Below are positions 1 through 6,631 of a stretch of 9,722 nucleotides of DNA, one piece after another; positions within the stretch are counted from its first letter, which is position 1; the number at the start of each line of letters is the position of its first letter. Both the position numbers and the translations under genes were made by a program. This DNA is from Anaerolineales bacterium. Its GTDB lineage: Bacteria > Chloroflexota > Anaerolineae > Anaerolineales > UBA4823. Location of the stretch: assembly GCA_026415275.1 (NCBI GenBank), contig JAOAHK010000055.1, positions 1 through 9,722 of the forward strand, given 5' to 3'. The notes beneath the pieces are model-generated. The model was given only the letters and a program-made list of their open reading frames with translations. It was not told the origin of the DNA and did no database searches.

Positions 1-161
1 GTTCCCCGCCGCCCGATAGTATAGGTATGGGGGTGTTCAAGAAGCCACAAAACAGGAGGCATAGTACCTGCAGCAACTCGCTCTCCCAGCTTCTTTTGCC
101 ATTCCCACGCCTGTTGATAGGGAACAATGCCGCTTTGAAAAACCCAGCATTCTGTTTGCAT
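1..161 (-). CDS. lipB: Octanoyltransferase LipB, N-terminal part (runs off left edge)
   Basis: LipB moves the octanoyl group from acyl carrier protein onto lipoyl domains of 2-oxoacid dehydrogenases and the glycine cleavage H protein, the first committed step of lipoate synthesis in the cytoplasm. Reading the minus strand from the ATG at 161-159 gives 53 complete codons before the edge. Seen directly: Y15-Q-Q-A-W (the YxxAWxxQ segment at residues 15-22) and LLEHPHTYTIGRRG at residues 40-53, the conserved LipB block normally written EHPPVYTxGRRG. The start is well fixed, because an in-frame TAG lies two codons upstream (167-165). The catalytic Cys and Lys lie further downstream, outside the window. 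There is no properly spaced Shine-Dalgarno; see the promoter entry. It is divergent from the DUF427 gene. Family identification is strong despite the truncation. Confidence 0.9.
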   Translation of the reverse strand, partial: MQTECWVFQSGIVPYQQAWEWQKKLGERVAAGTMPPVLWLLEHPHTYTIGRRG

Positions 162-167
162 ATCCTA

Positions 168-197
168 AGTATACCGTATGCATTCCGAAGCGGTCAG
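168..197 (-). promoter_or_regulatory. Candidate lipB promoter, probably giving a leaderless mRNA
   Basis: On the minus strand CTGACC (197-192, 4 of 6 matches to TTGACA) is followed after 18 bases by TATACT (173-168, a good -10 box). Only six bases (TAGGAT) separate the -10 box from the lipB ATG, so transcription would start at or next to the start codon. The only purine-rich stretch, AGGA, ends one base before the ATG, too close to act as a Shine-Dalgarno. This is inference from sequence; no transcript data are available. Confidence 0.45.
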
Positions 198-229
198 CAG
201 TCGGTGGTCGGTTGTTTGTACTCGGTAGT
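195..229 (+). repeat. Degenerate heptamer tandem repeat (CGGTNGT type)
   Basis: Five units in 7-bp register can be read here: CAGCAGT (195), CGGTGGT (202), CGGTTGT (209), TTGTACT (216, poorly matching) and CGGTAGT (223). A further CGGTCAG at 191 is out of phase. The 7-bp spacing is seen directly; the function is unknown. Degenerate heptamer arrays of this kind occur in intergenic DNA of several bacterial groups. A shorter reverse-sense echo, ACCGAAA / ACCAAAG / ACCGAAG, follows at 269-290. Confidence 0.4.
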
Positions 230-350
230 CAATAGCAGGCTTTTTCAAGGAATAAGTATCTAGTGAAAACCGAAAAACCAAAGACCGAAGATAATCGATT
301 TTAGACTTCAAACGAATGACTATTATCTGATAACTGAACGATCCGCTCTC

Positions 351-377
351 TTCCGAACATTATCTGTAAGGTATAAT
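351..377 (+). promoter_or_regulatory. Candidate sigma-70 promoter for DUF427-polX
   Basis: A perfect TATAAT lies at 372-377. The upstream -35 region is weak: TTCCGA at 351-356 has 15-bp spacing and matches TTGACA at 3 of 6 positions. The predicted start would give a leader of about 40 bases carrying a consensus ribosome binding site. The -10 box is convincing; the -35 is not, so an activator or an alternative site is possible. Confidence 0.45.
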
Positions 378-407
378 TTCTCTAAATTCGGCTTATTCAC
401 ATATTTT

Positions 408-413
408 GGAGGT
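408..413 (+). promoter_or_regulatory. Ribosome binding site of the DUF427 gene
   Basis: GGAGGT at 408-413, eight bases before the ATG at 422, is a near-perfect anti-Shine-Dalgarno match. It settles the start of the DUF427 gene. Confidence 0.85.
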
Positions 414-421
414 AGAACAGC

Positions 422-706
422 ATGAAAGCCATCTGGAACGGTCAAGTGATCGCCGAAAGCGATCAAACGATACTACTTGAAGGAAATCACTATTTTCCCG
501 CCAAGTCAGTTCGGCAGGAATTTCTGCTCCCAAGCGATACCCACACGACCTGCCCTTGGAAAGGGGTAGCTAGTTATTATCACATCCAAGTTGGCGATCA
601 AATCAATCGTGATGCCGCTTGGTATTATCCTGAACCAAGTGAAGCAGCCAAACAAATTAAGGATCACATTGCCTTTTGGAAAGGGGTTCAAGTCGTCGAA
701 AGCTAA
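422..706 (+). CDS. DUF427 domain-containing protein (NTP_transf_9 family)
   Basis: A 94-residue single-domain cytoplasmic protein. The family signature is clear: TTCPWKGVASYY at residues 42-53 (Cys44, Pro45, Trp46, Lys47, Gly48) and AWYYPEPSEAA at residues 66-76, followed by the closing I-x-x-x-I-A-F-W-K-G-V-x-V segment at about 79-91. These are the two hallmark blocks of DUF427 (Pfam PF04248). The Pfam name suggests nucleotidyltransferase-like folding, but no reaction is established to my knowledge and I propose none. The length is normal for a one-domain member. A consensus ribosome binding site and TATAAT promoter precede it. The stop is one base before the polX start, so the two genes are very probably co-transcribed and translationally coupled. 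Confidence 0.9.
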   Translation: MKAIWNGQVIAESDQTILLEGNHYFPAKSVRQEFLLPSDTHTTCPWKGVASYYHIQVGDQINRDAAWYYPEPSEAAKQIKDHIAFWKGVQVVES

Positions 707-707
707 G

Positions 708-2447
708 ATGACGGACTTACATCGCCTTTCCAACCGCCAGCTTGCCCAAATTTTTGAGCAGATCGCCGATCTCTCCGAAATAAAGGGTGAGGTGATCTAC
801 AAAGTTCTTGCCTACCGCAAGGCAGCCGAGTCGCTAGCCGAGTTAAATCGCGAAGCGTTTGATATCTGGCAAACGGGCAAGCTCACCGAGATCCCCGGCG
901 TTGGAAAAGCAATTGCCGAAAAAATCGAAGAGCTCTTCACCACCGGCAAGTTGGGCTTCTTGGAAAAGCTCACCGCCGAAGTGCCACCGACTTTGGCAGA
1001 AATGCTTCCTGTGCCCGATTTAGGGCCTAAGAAAATTGCCTTGTTTTGGAGAGAGTTAGGCATTACAACCTTAGCTGAACTAGAAGAAGCGGCGCGGGCA
1101 GGAAAATTGCGCACGCTGCCCGGCATGGGTGAAAAATCCGAAGCCAGAATCTTAGCTGGTATCGAAGCTTACAAACGCCGCTCAGAGCGTATCCCGATTG
1201 GACGAGCCTACCCCTTTGCCCAACGCTTGATGACCCGTTTGCGAGCCGTGTCTGGTGTGCATCGTGTTGAAATGGCTGGCAGCTTGCGACGCGGGCGCTC
1301 CACCGTTGGCGACATTGACCTGCTCGCCGCCGCAACCGACTCAAAGGCGGTGATGGAAGCATTTCTCTCAGACCCAGAAGTTACCCGCATTACAGCTAGC
1401 GGCGAGACCAAAAGCAGTGTGGAATACGATCAGGGCTTGCGTGCTCAACTATGGGTGCATCCTCCTGAGCGATTTGGCACAGCTTGGCAATACGCCACTG
1501 GCTCTAAAGATCACAATGTGCGCCTGCGTGAGCTTGCCCTCAAGCAGGGCTTATCGCTCTCAGAACACGCTCTCACCCATAAGGACGGGAGTGAAATCCT
1601 CTGTGCTACGGAGGAAGAAGTTTATTCCACGTTGGGATTGCCATGGATCCCGCCTGAATTACGCGAAGACCGCGGTGAAATTCAAGCTGCTCTTGAGTCT
1701 CGTCTCCCCTGCTTGGTTCAGGTGTCTGACATACGCAGCGAGCTTCATGCTCATACGACTTGGAGCGACGGAAAACTCACCATTCGCCAACTAGCTGAAG
1801 CTGCCCAAAAACGGGGCTTAGAGGTGATTGTGATCAGCGACCATTCCGCGAGTTTAGCGATCACCGGTGGCTTAACGGCTGAAGCCGCTTTGGAACAGCG
1901 TCAAGAAATTCGCCGCGTTCAAGAAGAACTTGGCAACACAATTCGACTGTTGCACGGGATTGAAGTAGAAATTCGAGCGGATGGAAGTCTAGATTTCCCT
2001 GATGAAGTGTTGGCAGGTTTCGACATCGTCACCGCCTCGATGCACACCAGTTTGCGCCAACCCCGCCAACAGGTCACCGAACGCTTGCTCAACGTTATCC
2101 GAAACCCGCAGGTTGATATGATTGGCCACCCCACTGGACGAATGTTTCCCAATCGCGAGGGGGCGGATTTAGACATGGAAGCTATCTTGAAAGCTGCTCG
2201 GGAGCACAATGTGGTTTTAGAGATCAATGCCCATCCCTCACGCTTAGATTTGGACGACCTCTATGCCCGGCGCTATGTTGAGATGGGCGGTTTGTTAGCA
2301 ATCAACACCGATGCTCATACCGAAAGCGATCTTGACCTCTTGCACTTTGGCGTTACTATCGCCAGACGCGCTTGGGTTGAAGCCGAATCGATCATCAATA
2401 CCTGGCCACTACACCGTTTATTGGACTGGTTAAGTGAACGGCGCTGA
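708..2447 (+). CDS. polX: DNA polymerase/3'-5' exonuclease PolX (family X polymerase with PHP domain)
   Basis: A 579-residue cytoplasmic DNA repair enzyme; the family fills short gaps in base excision repair and trims 3' ends with its PHP domain. In order: an N-terminal 8-kDa-like helix-hairpin-helix region (GVGKAIAEKI near residues 64-73), a second HhH (LPGMGEKSEARI near 140), the polymerase palm with AGSLRRG and GDIDLL (Asp202, Asp204), a YATGSKDHN motif, and a C-terminal PHP domain. The PHP metal ligands all look present: His347, His349, Asp354, His379, Glu419, His446, His474, Asp535 and His537. Odd point: the third polymerase Asp, normally in a VDLRV-like strand, reads A246-Q247-L-W-V here, so polymerase activity may be lost. 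I chose the ATG at 708, one base after the DUF427 stop. An in-frame ATG at 591 would add 39 residues lying inside DUF427. There is no good Shine-Dalgarno of its own, so coupling to DUF427 is likely. Confidence 0.93.
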   Translation: MTDLHRLSNRQLAQIFEQIADLSEIKGEVIYKVLAYRKAAESLAELNREAFDIWQTGKLTEIPGVGKAIAEKIEELFTTGKLGFLEKLTAEVPPTLAEMLPVPDLGPKKIALFWRELGITTLAELEEAARAGKLRTLPGMGEKSEARILAGIEAYKRRSERIPIGRAYPFAQRLMTRLRAVSGVHRVEMAGSLRRGRSTVGDIDLLAAATDSKAVMEAFLSDPEVTRITASGETKSSVEYDQGLRAQLWVHPPERFGTAWQYATGSKDHNVRLRELALKQGLSLSEHALTHKDGSEILCATEEEVYSTLGLPWIPPELREDRGEIQAALESRLPCLVQVSDIRSELHAHTTWSDGKLTIRQLAEAAQKRGLEVIVISDHSASLAITGGLTAEAALEQRQEIRRVQEELGNTIRLLHGIEVEIRADGSLDFPDEVLAGFDIVTASMHTSLRQPRQQVTERLLNVIRNPQVDMIGHPTGRMFPNREGADLDMEAILKAAREHNVVLEINAHPSRLDLDDLYARRYVEMGGLLAINTDAHTESDLDLLHFGVTIARRAWVEAESIINTWPLHRLLDWLSERR

Positions 2448-2458
2448 TGGAGGGGGCA

Positions 2459-3127
2459 TTATTTTTGCGCGCCAAACAACAAAGCTAATTGACTAATCTG
2501 TTGCGTGTGGGCAAGCGCAATGACTTCGTCATAAGGTTCAAAGACTGTGTCCCCTTTCGGGATAATCAACTGATCATTGCGAAAAATACCCACTAAGGTA
2601 CAATCTGTAGGAAATTTAATTTCTCTTACCGCCTTTTGCACCACCAACGCATGAGGGTCAACCCGCTCTTCCACAATCGAATATTCCCCACTGCGCAAGC
2701 GCAGCAAGATCATCATATCTCCTAATGACATCTCTTCAACAATCAATTTCGCCATGATGTCAGTTTGGTCAACTGCAATATCTACCCCCATCTCCTGATT
2801 AAACAGCCAAGCATTTTTGGGGTTGTTTACTCGGGCAATGGTGCGCGGTACATGGAACTCAAAGCGTCCTAATGTCGTGACGACCAAATTGGTTTCATCC
2901 TCGCCAGTAACGGCTGCCAGCACATTCGCCTCTTGGATACCCGCTTGCTCAAGAACGCTGGGAGAACTGCCATCTCCCAAAAGGACAATGCCTGCCCCAA
3001 TCTCACGTTGTAGACGTTCCACAATCATGGGGCGGTTCTCGATCAACCGCACGCGATGACCAAGTTGGAGCAGATGCCCAGCCAAAAACGACCCAGTCTT
3101 TCCACCACCGACGATAATGACAAACAT
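2459..3127 (-). CDS. TrkA/KtrA-type RCK protein (second of a tandem pair)
   Basis: A 222-residue cytoplasmic regulator of K+ transport, the length of a single-RCK KtrA-like subunit. The N-terminal RCK_N Rossmann domain shows VGGGKTG (residues 6-12, a GxGxxG nucleotide loop), an acidic Glu30 at the end of the second strand suited to bind the adenosine ribose, and a canonical LLGDGSSPSVLEQAGI block near residues 49-64. An RCK_C (TrkA_C) domain follows from about residue 140. Such proteins bind NAD(H) or ATP/ADP and form rings that gate membrane partners. Its Shine-Dalgarno AAGGAGGA overlaps the stop codon of the upstream paralogue, and only two bases separate the genes. The two paralogues are clearly diverged, so they may form a hetero-oligomer. 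No TrkH/KtrB subunit is in the window. Family call is secure; the partner is not. Confidence 0.9.
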   Translation of the reverse strand: MFVIIVGGGKTGSFLAGHLLQLGHRVRLIENRPMIVERLQREIGAGIVLLGDGSSPSVLEQAGIQEANVLAAVTGEDETNLVVTTLGRFEFHVPRTIARVNNPKNAWLFNQEMGVDIAVDQTDIMAKLIVEEMSLGDMMILLRLRSGEYSIVEERVDPHALVVQKAVREIKFPTDCTLVGIFRNDQLIIPKGDTVFEPYDEVIALAHTQQISQLALLFGAQK

Positions 3128-3129
3128 TT

Positions 3130-3789
3130 TTATCCTCCTTCCGCATAACCAAGCAGTGCTTTCAATCGATCGAGCGCTGATGTGAGAACAGCAATATAGA
3201 TCAAATCTCTGGCTCGGATGGTCGTCCCCAGCAGAGGTAAGATCGCTTGACCCTGACGCGAGATCGAAACAACACTGACTTCACCGGGCACAGTCAGGTC
3301 GCGCACTTGTTTTCCTTCGAGGAGAGGAGAAGCTTCGACATTGACCAGTGCAACTTCGCCACCGCCAAAAGTCATCATCGGTTCCAATTCCTGATAGGTC
3401 AGCAATTCGCGCACGCGCTCAGCCCCTAATGCTGTGGAAGAAAACGTGAGCAATCCTAAGCGGCGATAAATTTCTGCTCTTCTTGGATCGTATAGGCTTG
3501 CCACAACTTTTGGCACATGGAAAATATTTCGGGCGATTCGCGCAGCAATGATGTTTGCGTTATCTGAGTTACTTGTCGCTGCAAAGGCTTCTGCTTGTTC
3601 AATCCCCGCTTGGATCAGAGTCTGGCGGTCAAAACCCACTCCCAAAATCACCTTACCCCCGAATCCTTGCCTCATCTTCTCTAAGGCACTTTCATCTGTA
3701 TCGACAACGGTAACATCATGCCCTTCTCGATCCATCAATCGAGCAAATTGCTCGCCTACCCGACCGCATCCCATCACAATAAGTTTCAT
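3130..3789 (-). CDS. TrkA/KtrA-type RCK protein (first of a tandem pair)
   Basis: A 219-residue single-RCK cytoplasmic regulator. The Rossmann half shows GCGRVG at residues 7-12 and Asp30 ending strand 2 (VVDTD), the usual NAD/ATP-binding features. Arg10 lies where KtrA proteins carry an Arg near the nucleotide phosphates; the downstream paralogue has Lys there. The normally conserved GDxTD-like turn reads GVGFD here, so the first Asp is Val. The C-terminal TrkA_C domain spans about residues 150-215 (PLLEGKQVRDL onward). It starts ten bases after the ATPase stop, with AGGAGGA as Shine-Dalgarno overlapping that TAG stop. It is co-transcribed with the ATPase, the KimA-like transporter and the second RCK gene. 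Its likely job is nucleotide-dependent gating of a K+ transport protein; the partner is inferred only from neighbourhood. Confidence 0.9.
   Translation of the reverse strand: MKLIVMGCGRVGEQFARLMDREGHDVTVVDTDESALEKMRQGFGGKVILGVGFDRQTLIQAGIEQAEAFAATSNSDNANIIAARIARNIFHVPKVVASLYDPRRAEIYRRLGLLTFSSTALGAERVRELLTYQELEPMMTFGGGEVALVNVEASPLLEGKQVRDLTVPGEVSVVSISRQGQAILPLLGTTIRARDLIYIAVLTSALDRLKALLGYAEGG
3133..3140 (-). promoter_or_regulatory. Shine-Dalgarno overlapping the stop of the upstream RCK gene
   Basis: On the minus strand AAGGAGGATAA carries a near-perfect Shine-Dalgarno whose bases encode the last residues (Glu-Gly-Gly) and merge with the TAA stop of the 3789-3130 gene. The next ATG follows after five bases. 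This arrangement implies tight translational coupling and roughly equal production of the two RCK proteins. Confidence 0.8.
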
Positions 3790-3794
3790 CTCAT

Positions 3795-3801
3795 TCCTCC
3801 T
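3795..3801 (-). promoter_or_regulatory. Shine-Dalgarno overlapping the ATPase stop codon
   Basis: The minus strand reads TAGGAGGA at 3802-3795, where TAG is the ATPase stop and AGGAGGA is the Shine-Dalgarno for the RCK gene starting at 3789, five bases further on. It fixes the RCK start and indicates translational coupling. Confidence 0.8.
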
Positions 3802-6631
3802 AGACGATATTATCCTCAGCCGAGATGTCCCGACTCGCCCTCAGCCAATGGAAAAAGTGAATGAGCTGCTTGCGCACTCGATCAAAACCGTAAAGTAAAG
3901 GTGCAAACAATGCCAACGGAAACCAGTATTCGAGGGGCAAAGCTGCGTGATCGAACATTTTTGCCAATGGTGGCACATAAATTAAGATTAATATTAACGC
4001 AATTTCAGCTAGAATTCCTAACCAAATCAGGGGATTGGAAAACCAACCCACCTCACTGACCCGAAAGCGCTCTGACCGACAAGCTAATACATTGCCAACC
4101 TGCGCCATTACAACCCCGGCGTGGAACATCGTCACTGCCAAAATATGAACATGCAGTGGAACGGCATGAAGCAAGGCAGGGATGTCAGACCCTAAAGCAA
4201 AAAATTGATCCAACGGAATATTATAGGTGCGGGCATAGATATAGAAAAAACCCAAATAACATAGAGCAGCTTCGATCATTCCTAACCAAGCAAATGACCG
4301 CATGAGTAGGTGACGGTCAATCAGAGGTTGACCGCGCTTTCTTGGCGGACGCATCATGACATCGGGTTCAGGTTTTTCTGCACCTAAAGCTAAAGCTGGC
4401 AAGAGATCTGTACCCATGTCAATCGCTAAGATTTGGCGCACGGTTAGCGCCAAAGGAATTTGAGAAATGGCTGAGACGACAAAGGGCACCAACTCTGGCA
4501 CATTGCTGGTGAAAATATACGTGATGAACTTGCGGATATTGTCATAAACCGCTCGCCCTTCTTGGATGGCATCAACAATTGTGCTGAAATTGTCTTGGGT
4601 CAGAATGACATCTGCCGCTTCGCGGGCAACATCGGTACCGATAATCCCCATGGCAACGCCCACATCAGCCTTACGCAAAGCGGGGGTATCATTGACACCA
4701 TCTCCGGTGACGGCAACGACTTCTCCCATATTTTGTAACGCAGCAACTAACCGCAATTTGTGCTCTGGTGCCATGCGGGCGAAAATCACCTCTTTTTCCA
4801 AAAGGTTCTGTAATTGCACCTCATTCATCTCTTCTAATTCGACCCCAGTCACAATCAATGGACTCGGGGTCGTGAGCATCCCAATGCGGCGGGCAATGCT
4901 CTCCGCAGTCAAACCGTAATCCCCTGTAACCATGATGATCCGAATGCCAGCTTGCTGACAGATTTGCACAGCACGGGCGACTTCTGGACGGGGGGGATCA
5001 TGCATCGCCATTAGTCCTAAGAAGGTCAATTCCCGCTCCACGTTTTGTTCAGCATAACTGCTGCGTGGCGGCAAGGGACGGTAAGCAAACGCTAAGACAC
5101 GCAAGGCATTGCGGGCATAATCGTCGTTGGCAGATAAGATTCGTTCGCGCACTTTCTCATCTAGAGGAAGCACATCTTCACCAAATTGCCAGGAATCACA
5201 AAGTTGTAACACCTCGCGCGGAGCACCTTTGACAAAAGCAATCTCCTCTTTATTCCAGCGATGGATGGTGGTCATCCGTTTGCGGCGCGCTTCAAAAGGA
5301 ATCTCATGTACTCGCGGATACCTCCGCAACGTGCTTTCTTCGGAGATGCCACCCTTGCGGGCAACTACACGCAAGGCTGCTTCCGTAGAGTCTCCCAATG
5401 CAGACCAAAAGGGGTGTTCGGTCGATGGAGGAATGAGACGCGAGTTATTACACAAGGTCGCTGCTGTTAACAAGAGGTTCAAGCTAGATTGTAATTTCAA
5501 AGAGTTCGGTTCAGGAATTATCTCCCCTTCGGGTTCATAGCCAATGCCACTGACGCTTAGCCTCTCCCCGCTAACCCAAATCTCCCGTACAGTCATCTGA
5601 TTCTGGGTAAGTGTTCCACTTTTATCCGTGCATATCACCGAAATATTGCCCAGCGTTTCGACCATAGCTAGTTTCTTGACCAAAACACCGCGTTGAGCTA
5701 ACCGTTGCACAGCCATGGCTAACGACAGGGAGAGCGTAGCTGGCAAACCCTCTGGCACAACAGCAACGAGGATACCCAAAGCAAAAATAAAAGCCTGCAC
5801 GAGGCGATCTTCGGGGTCAAATAATTCAATTTCGGGATCAAAAGCACCCACCAAAAACACAATCACGCCAATCACCAAACCAATCACCGCTAAGCGACGG
5901 GTGAGGCGCACAATTTCCCGCTGAAGTGCAGAGGGTTCCTCCTCCACCATGCCAGTAAGATGTGCTATGCGTCCGAATTGGGTCAGCATGCCCGTTGCAT
6001 AAACGACTGCTTTCGCCGTTCCGCTAAACACGGATGTGCCAGCGAAGATTAAGTTCGGTCTTTCAAGTTCGCTAATCTCTTCCCGAAGGGAAGCGTCGGC
6101 TGTCTTGCGCGCTGGCATGGCTTCGCCGGTTAAGATTGCTTGATTTACCCGTAATCCAAACTCCTGCACAACCCTTGCATCGGCTGGGATATTATCCCCT
6201 TCTGCCAACACAAGGATATCCCCAGGAACAATCTCAGGTGTGGGGATTAAGATTTCTTGTCCATCCCGCAAAACGCGGCTAAAGGATGGCAAAACCTCTT
6301 TCAGGCTTGCTATGGCAATGCTTGCACGATATTCACGCCAATAAGAAAAAGCCGCATTGACCACTATAACCGACCAAATGATCAAAGCAAGGCTGATTTC
6401 GCTCACAATCAAAGCTAAAACACCCGCAATCCATAAAAGCATAGCCATCGGGTGAATGGTATGAATTAACAGCTTACTCCACCACGGCGGGGGGGTTGGT
6501 TCTTGGATAACGTTTTTCCCGTAAAGGGAAAGGCGCTCTTCAACCTGCTGCGCAGTTAACCCTTGCGGAGAGGTTTCCAGAGCGCCATATACCTCATTGG
6601 CGCGTATGCGATAGATCGGTTGGGAAATCAT
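3800..6631 (-). CDS. P2-type cation-transporting ATPase, Na+,K+-ATPase-like motifs
   Basis: A 943-residue membrane pump with the P2 layout: cation_ATPase_N (residues about 5-60), M1-M2 (about 62-96), actuator domain, M3-M4, phosphorylation and nucleotide domains, then M5-M10. Seen: TGEA 168-171 (usually TGES), PEGLP 293-297 in M4, the phosphorylated Asp336 in DKSGT 336-340 (usually DKTGT), KGAP 468-471, TGD 569-571 and GDGVND 643-648. M5 reads Y705-I-F-T-S-N-V-P-E713 and M6 reads I-D738-M-G-T-D742, matching the Na+,K+-ATPase patterns YTLTSNIPE and IDLGTD rather than SERCA's NLVTD. I therefore infer an Na+/K+ (or H+/K+) class pump, though Ca2+ transport cannot be excluded. M8 has Asn847 where Na+,K+-ATPase has a site III Asp (lower-certainty alignment). 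The ATG overlaps the upstream transporter stop (ATGA) and has no clear Shine-Dalgarno, so coupling is likely. Confidence 0.92.
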   Translation of the reverse strand: MISQPIYRIRANEVYGALETSPQGLTAQQVEERLSLYGKNVIQEPTPPPWWSKLLIHTIHPMAMLLWIAGVLALIVSEISLALIIWSVIVVNAAFSYWREYRASIAIASLKEVLPSFSRVLRDGQEILIPTPEIVPGDILVLAEGDNIPADARVVQEFGLRVNQAILTGEAMPARKTADASLREEISELERPNLIFAGTSVFSGTAKAVVYATGMLTQFGRIAHLTGMVEEEPSALQREIVRLTRRLAVIGLVIGVIVFLVGAFDPEIELFDPEDRLVQAFIFALGILVAVVPEGLPATLSLSLAMAVQRLAQRGVLVKKLAMVETLGNISVICTDKSGTLTQNQMTVREIWVSGERLSVSGIGYEPEGEIIPEPNSLKLQSSLNLLLTAATLCNNSRLIPPSTEHPFWSALGDSTEAALRVVARKGGISEESTLRRYPRVHEIPFEARRKRMTTIHRWNKEEIAFVKGAPREVLQLCDSWQFGEDVLPLDEKVRERILSANDDYARNALRVLAFAYRPLPPRSSYAEQNVERELTFLGLMAMHDPPRPEVARAVQICQQAGIRIIMVTGDYGLTAESIARRIGMLTTPSPLIVTGVELEEMNEVQLQNLLEKEVIFARMAPEHKLRLVAALQNMGEVVAVTGDGVNDTPALRKADVGVAMGIIGTDVAREAADVILTQDNFSTIVDAIQEGRAVYDNIRKFITYIFTSNVPELVPFVVSAISQIPLALTVRQILAIDMGTDLLPALALGAEKPEPDVMMRPPRKRGQPLIDRHLLMRSFAWLGMIEAALCYLGFFYIYARTYNIPLDQFFALGSDIPALLHAVPLHVHILAVTMFHAGVVMAQVGNVLACRSERFRVSEVGWFSNPLIWLGILAEIALILILIYVPPLAKMFDHAALPLEYWFPLALFAPLLYGFDRVRKQLIHFFHWLRASRDISAEDNIV

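Larger units (their letters stand above)
162..421. other. Divergent intergenic region between lipB and the DUF427 gene
   Basis: About 260 bp with no credible gene. It holds the candidate lipB promoter (168-197), degenerate heptamer repeats (195-229 and 269-290), a short palindrome TTATC-T-GATAA at 323-333, an eight-base direct repeat ATTATCTG at 322-329 and 359-366, and the promoter and ribosome binding site of the rightward genes (351-413). The composition is AT-rich compared with the flanking coding sequence. I saw no tRNA, riboswitch or terminator-like hairpin. Confidence 0.6.

Noticed and set aside
195..229. CRISPR array
   Set aside because: The repeats are only 7 bp, have no spacers, and no cas genes are nearby.
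27..263. Plus-strand open frame of 78 codons
   Set aside because: It lies antisense to the clear LipB coding sequence and continues into repeat-rich intergenic DNA. The product shows no family features.
591..707. Longer polX start adding 39 residues
   Set aside because: The extension lies inside the DUF427 gene and its residues do not resemble PolX N-termini. The ATG at 708 gives the normal PolX length and beginning.
3786..3794. Two-codon mini-frame ATG-AGA-TGA just before the first RCK gene
   Set aside because: Its ATG is directly against the Shine-Dalgarno (no spacing), so initiation there is unlikely. It is probably a chance product of the tight junction.
5127..5540. 137-codon plus-strand open frame
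   Set aside because: It is fully antisense to the nucleotide-binding domain of the P-type ATPase, whose motifs are unambiguous.
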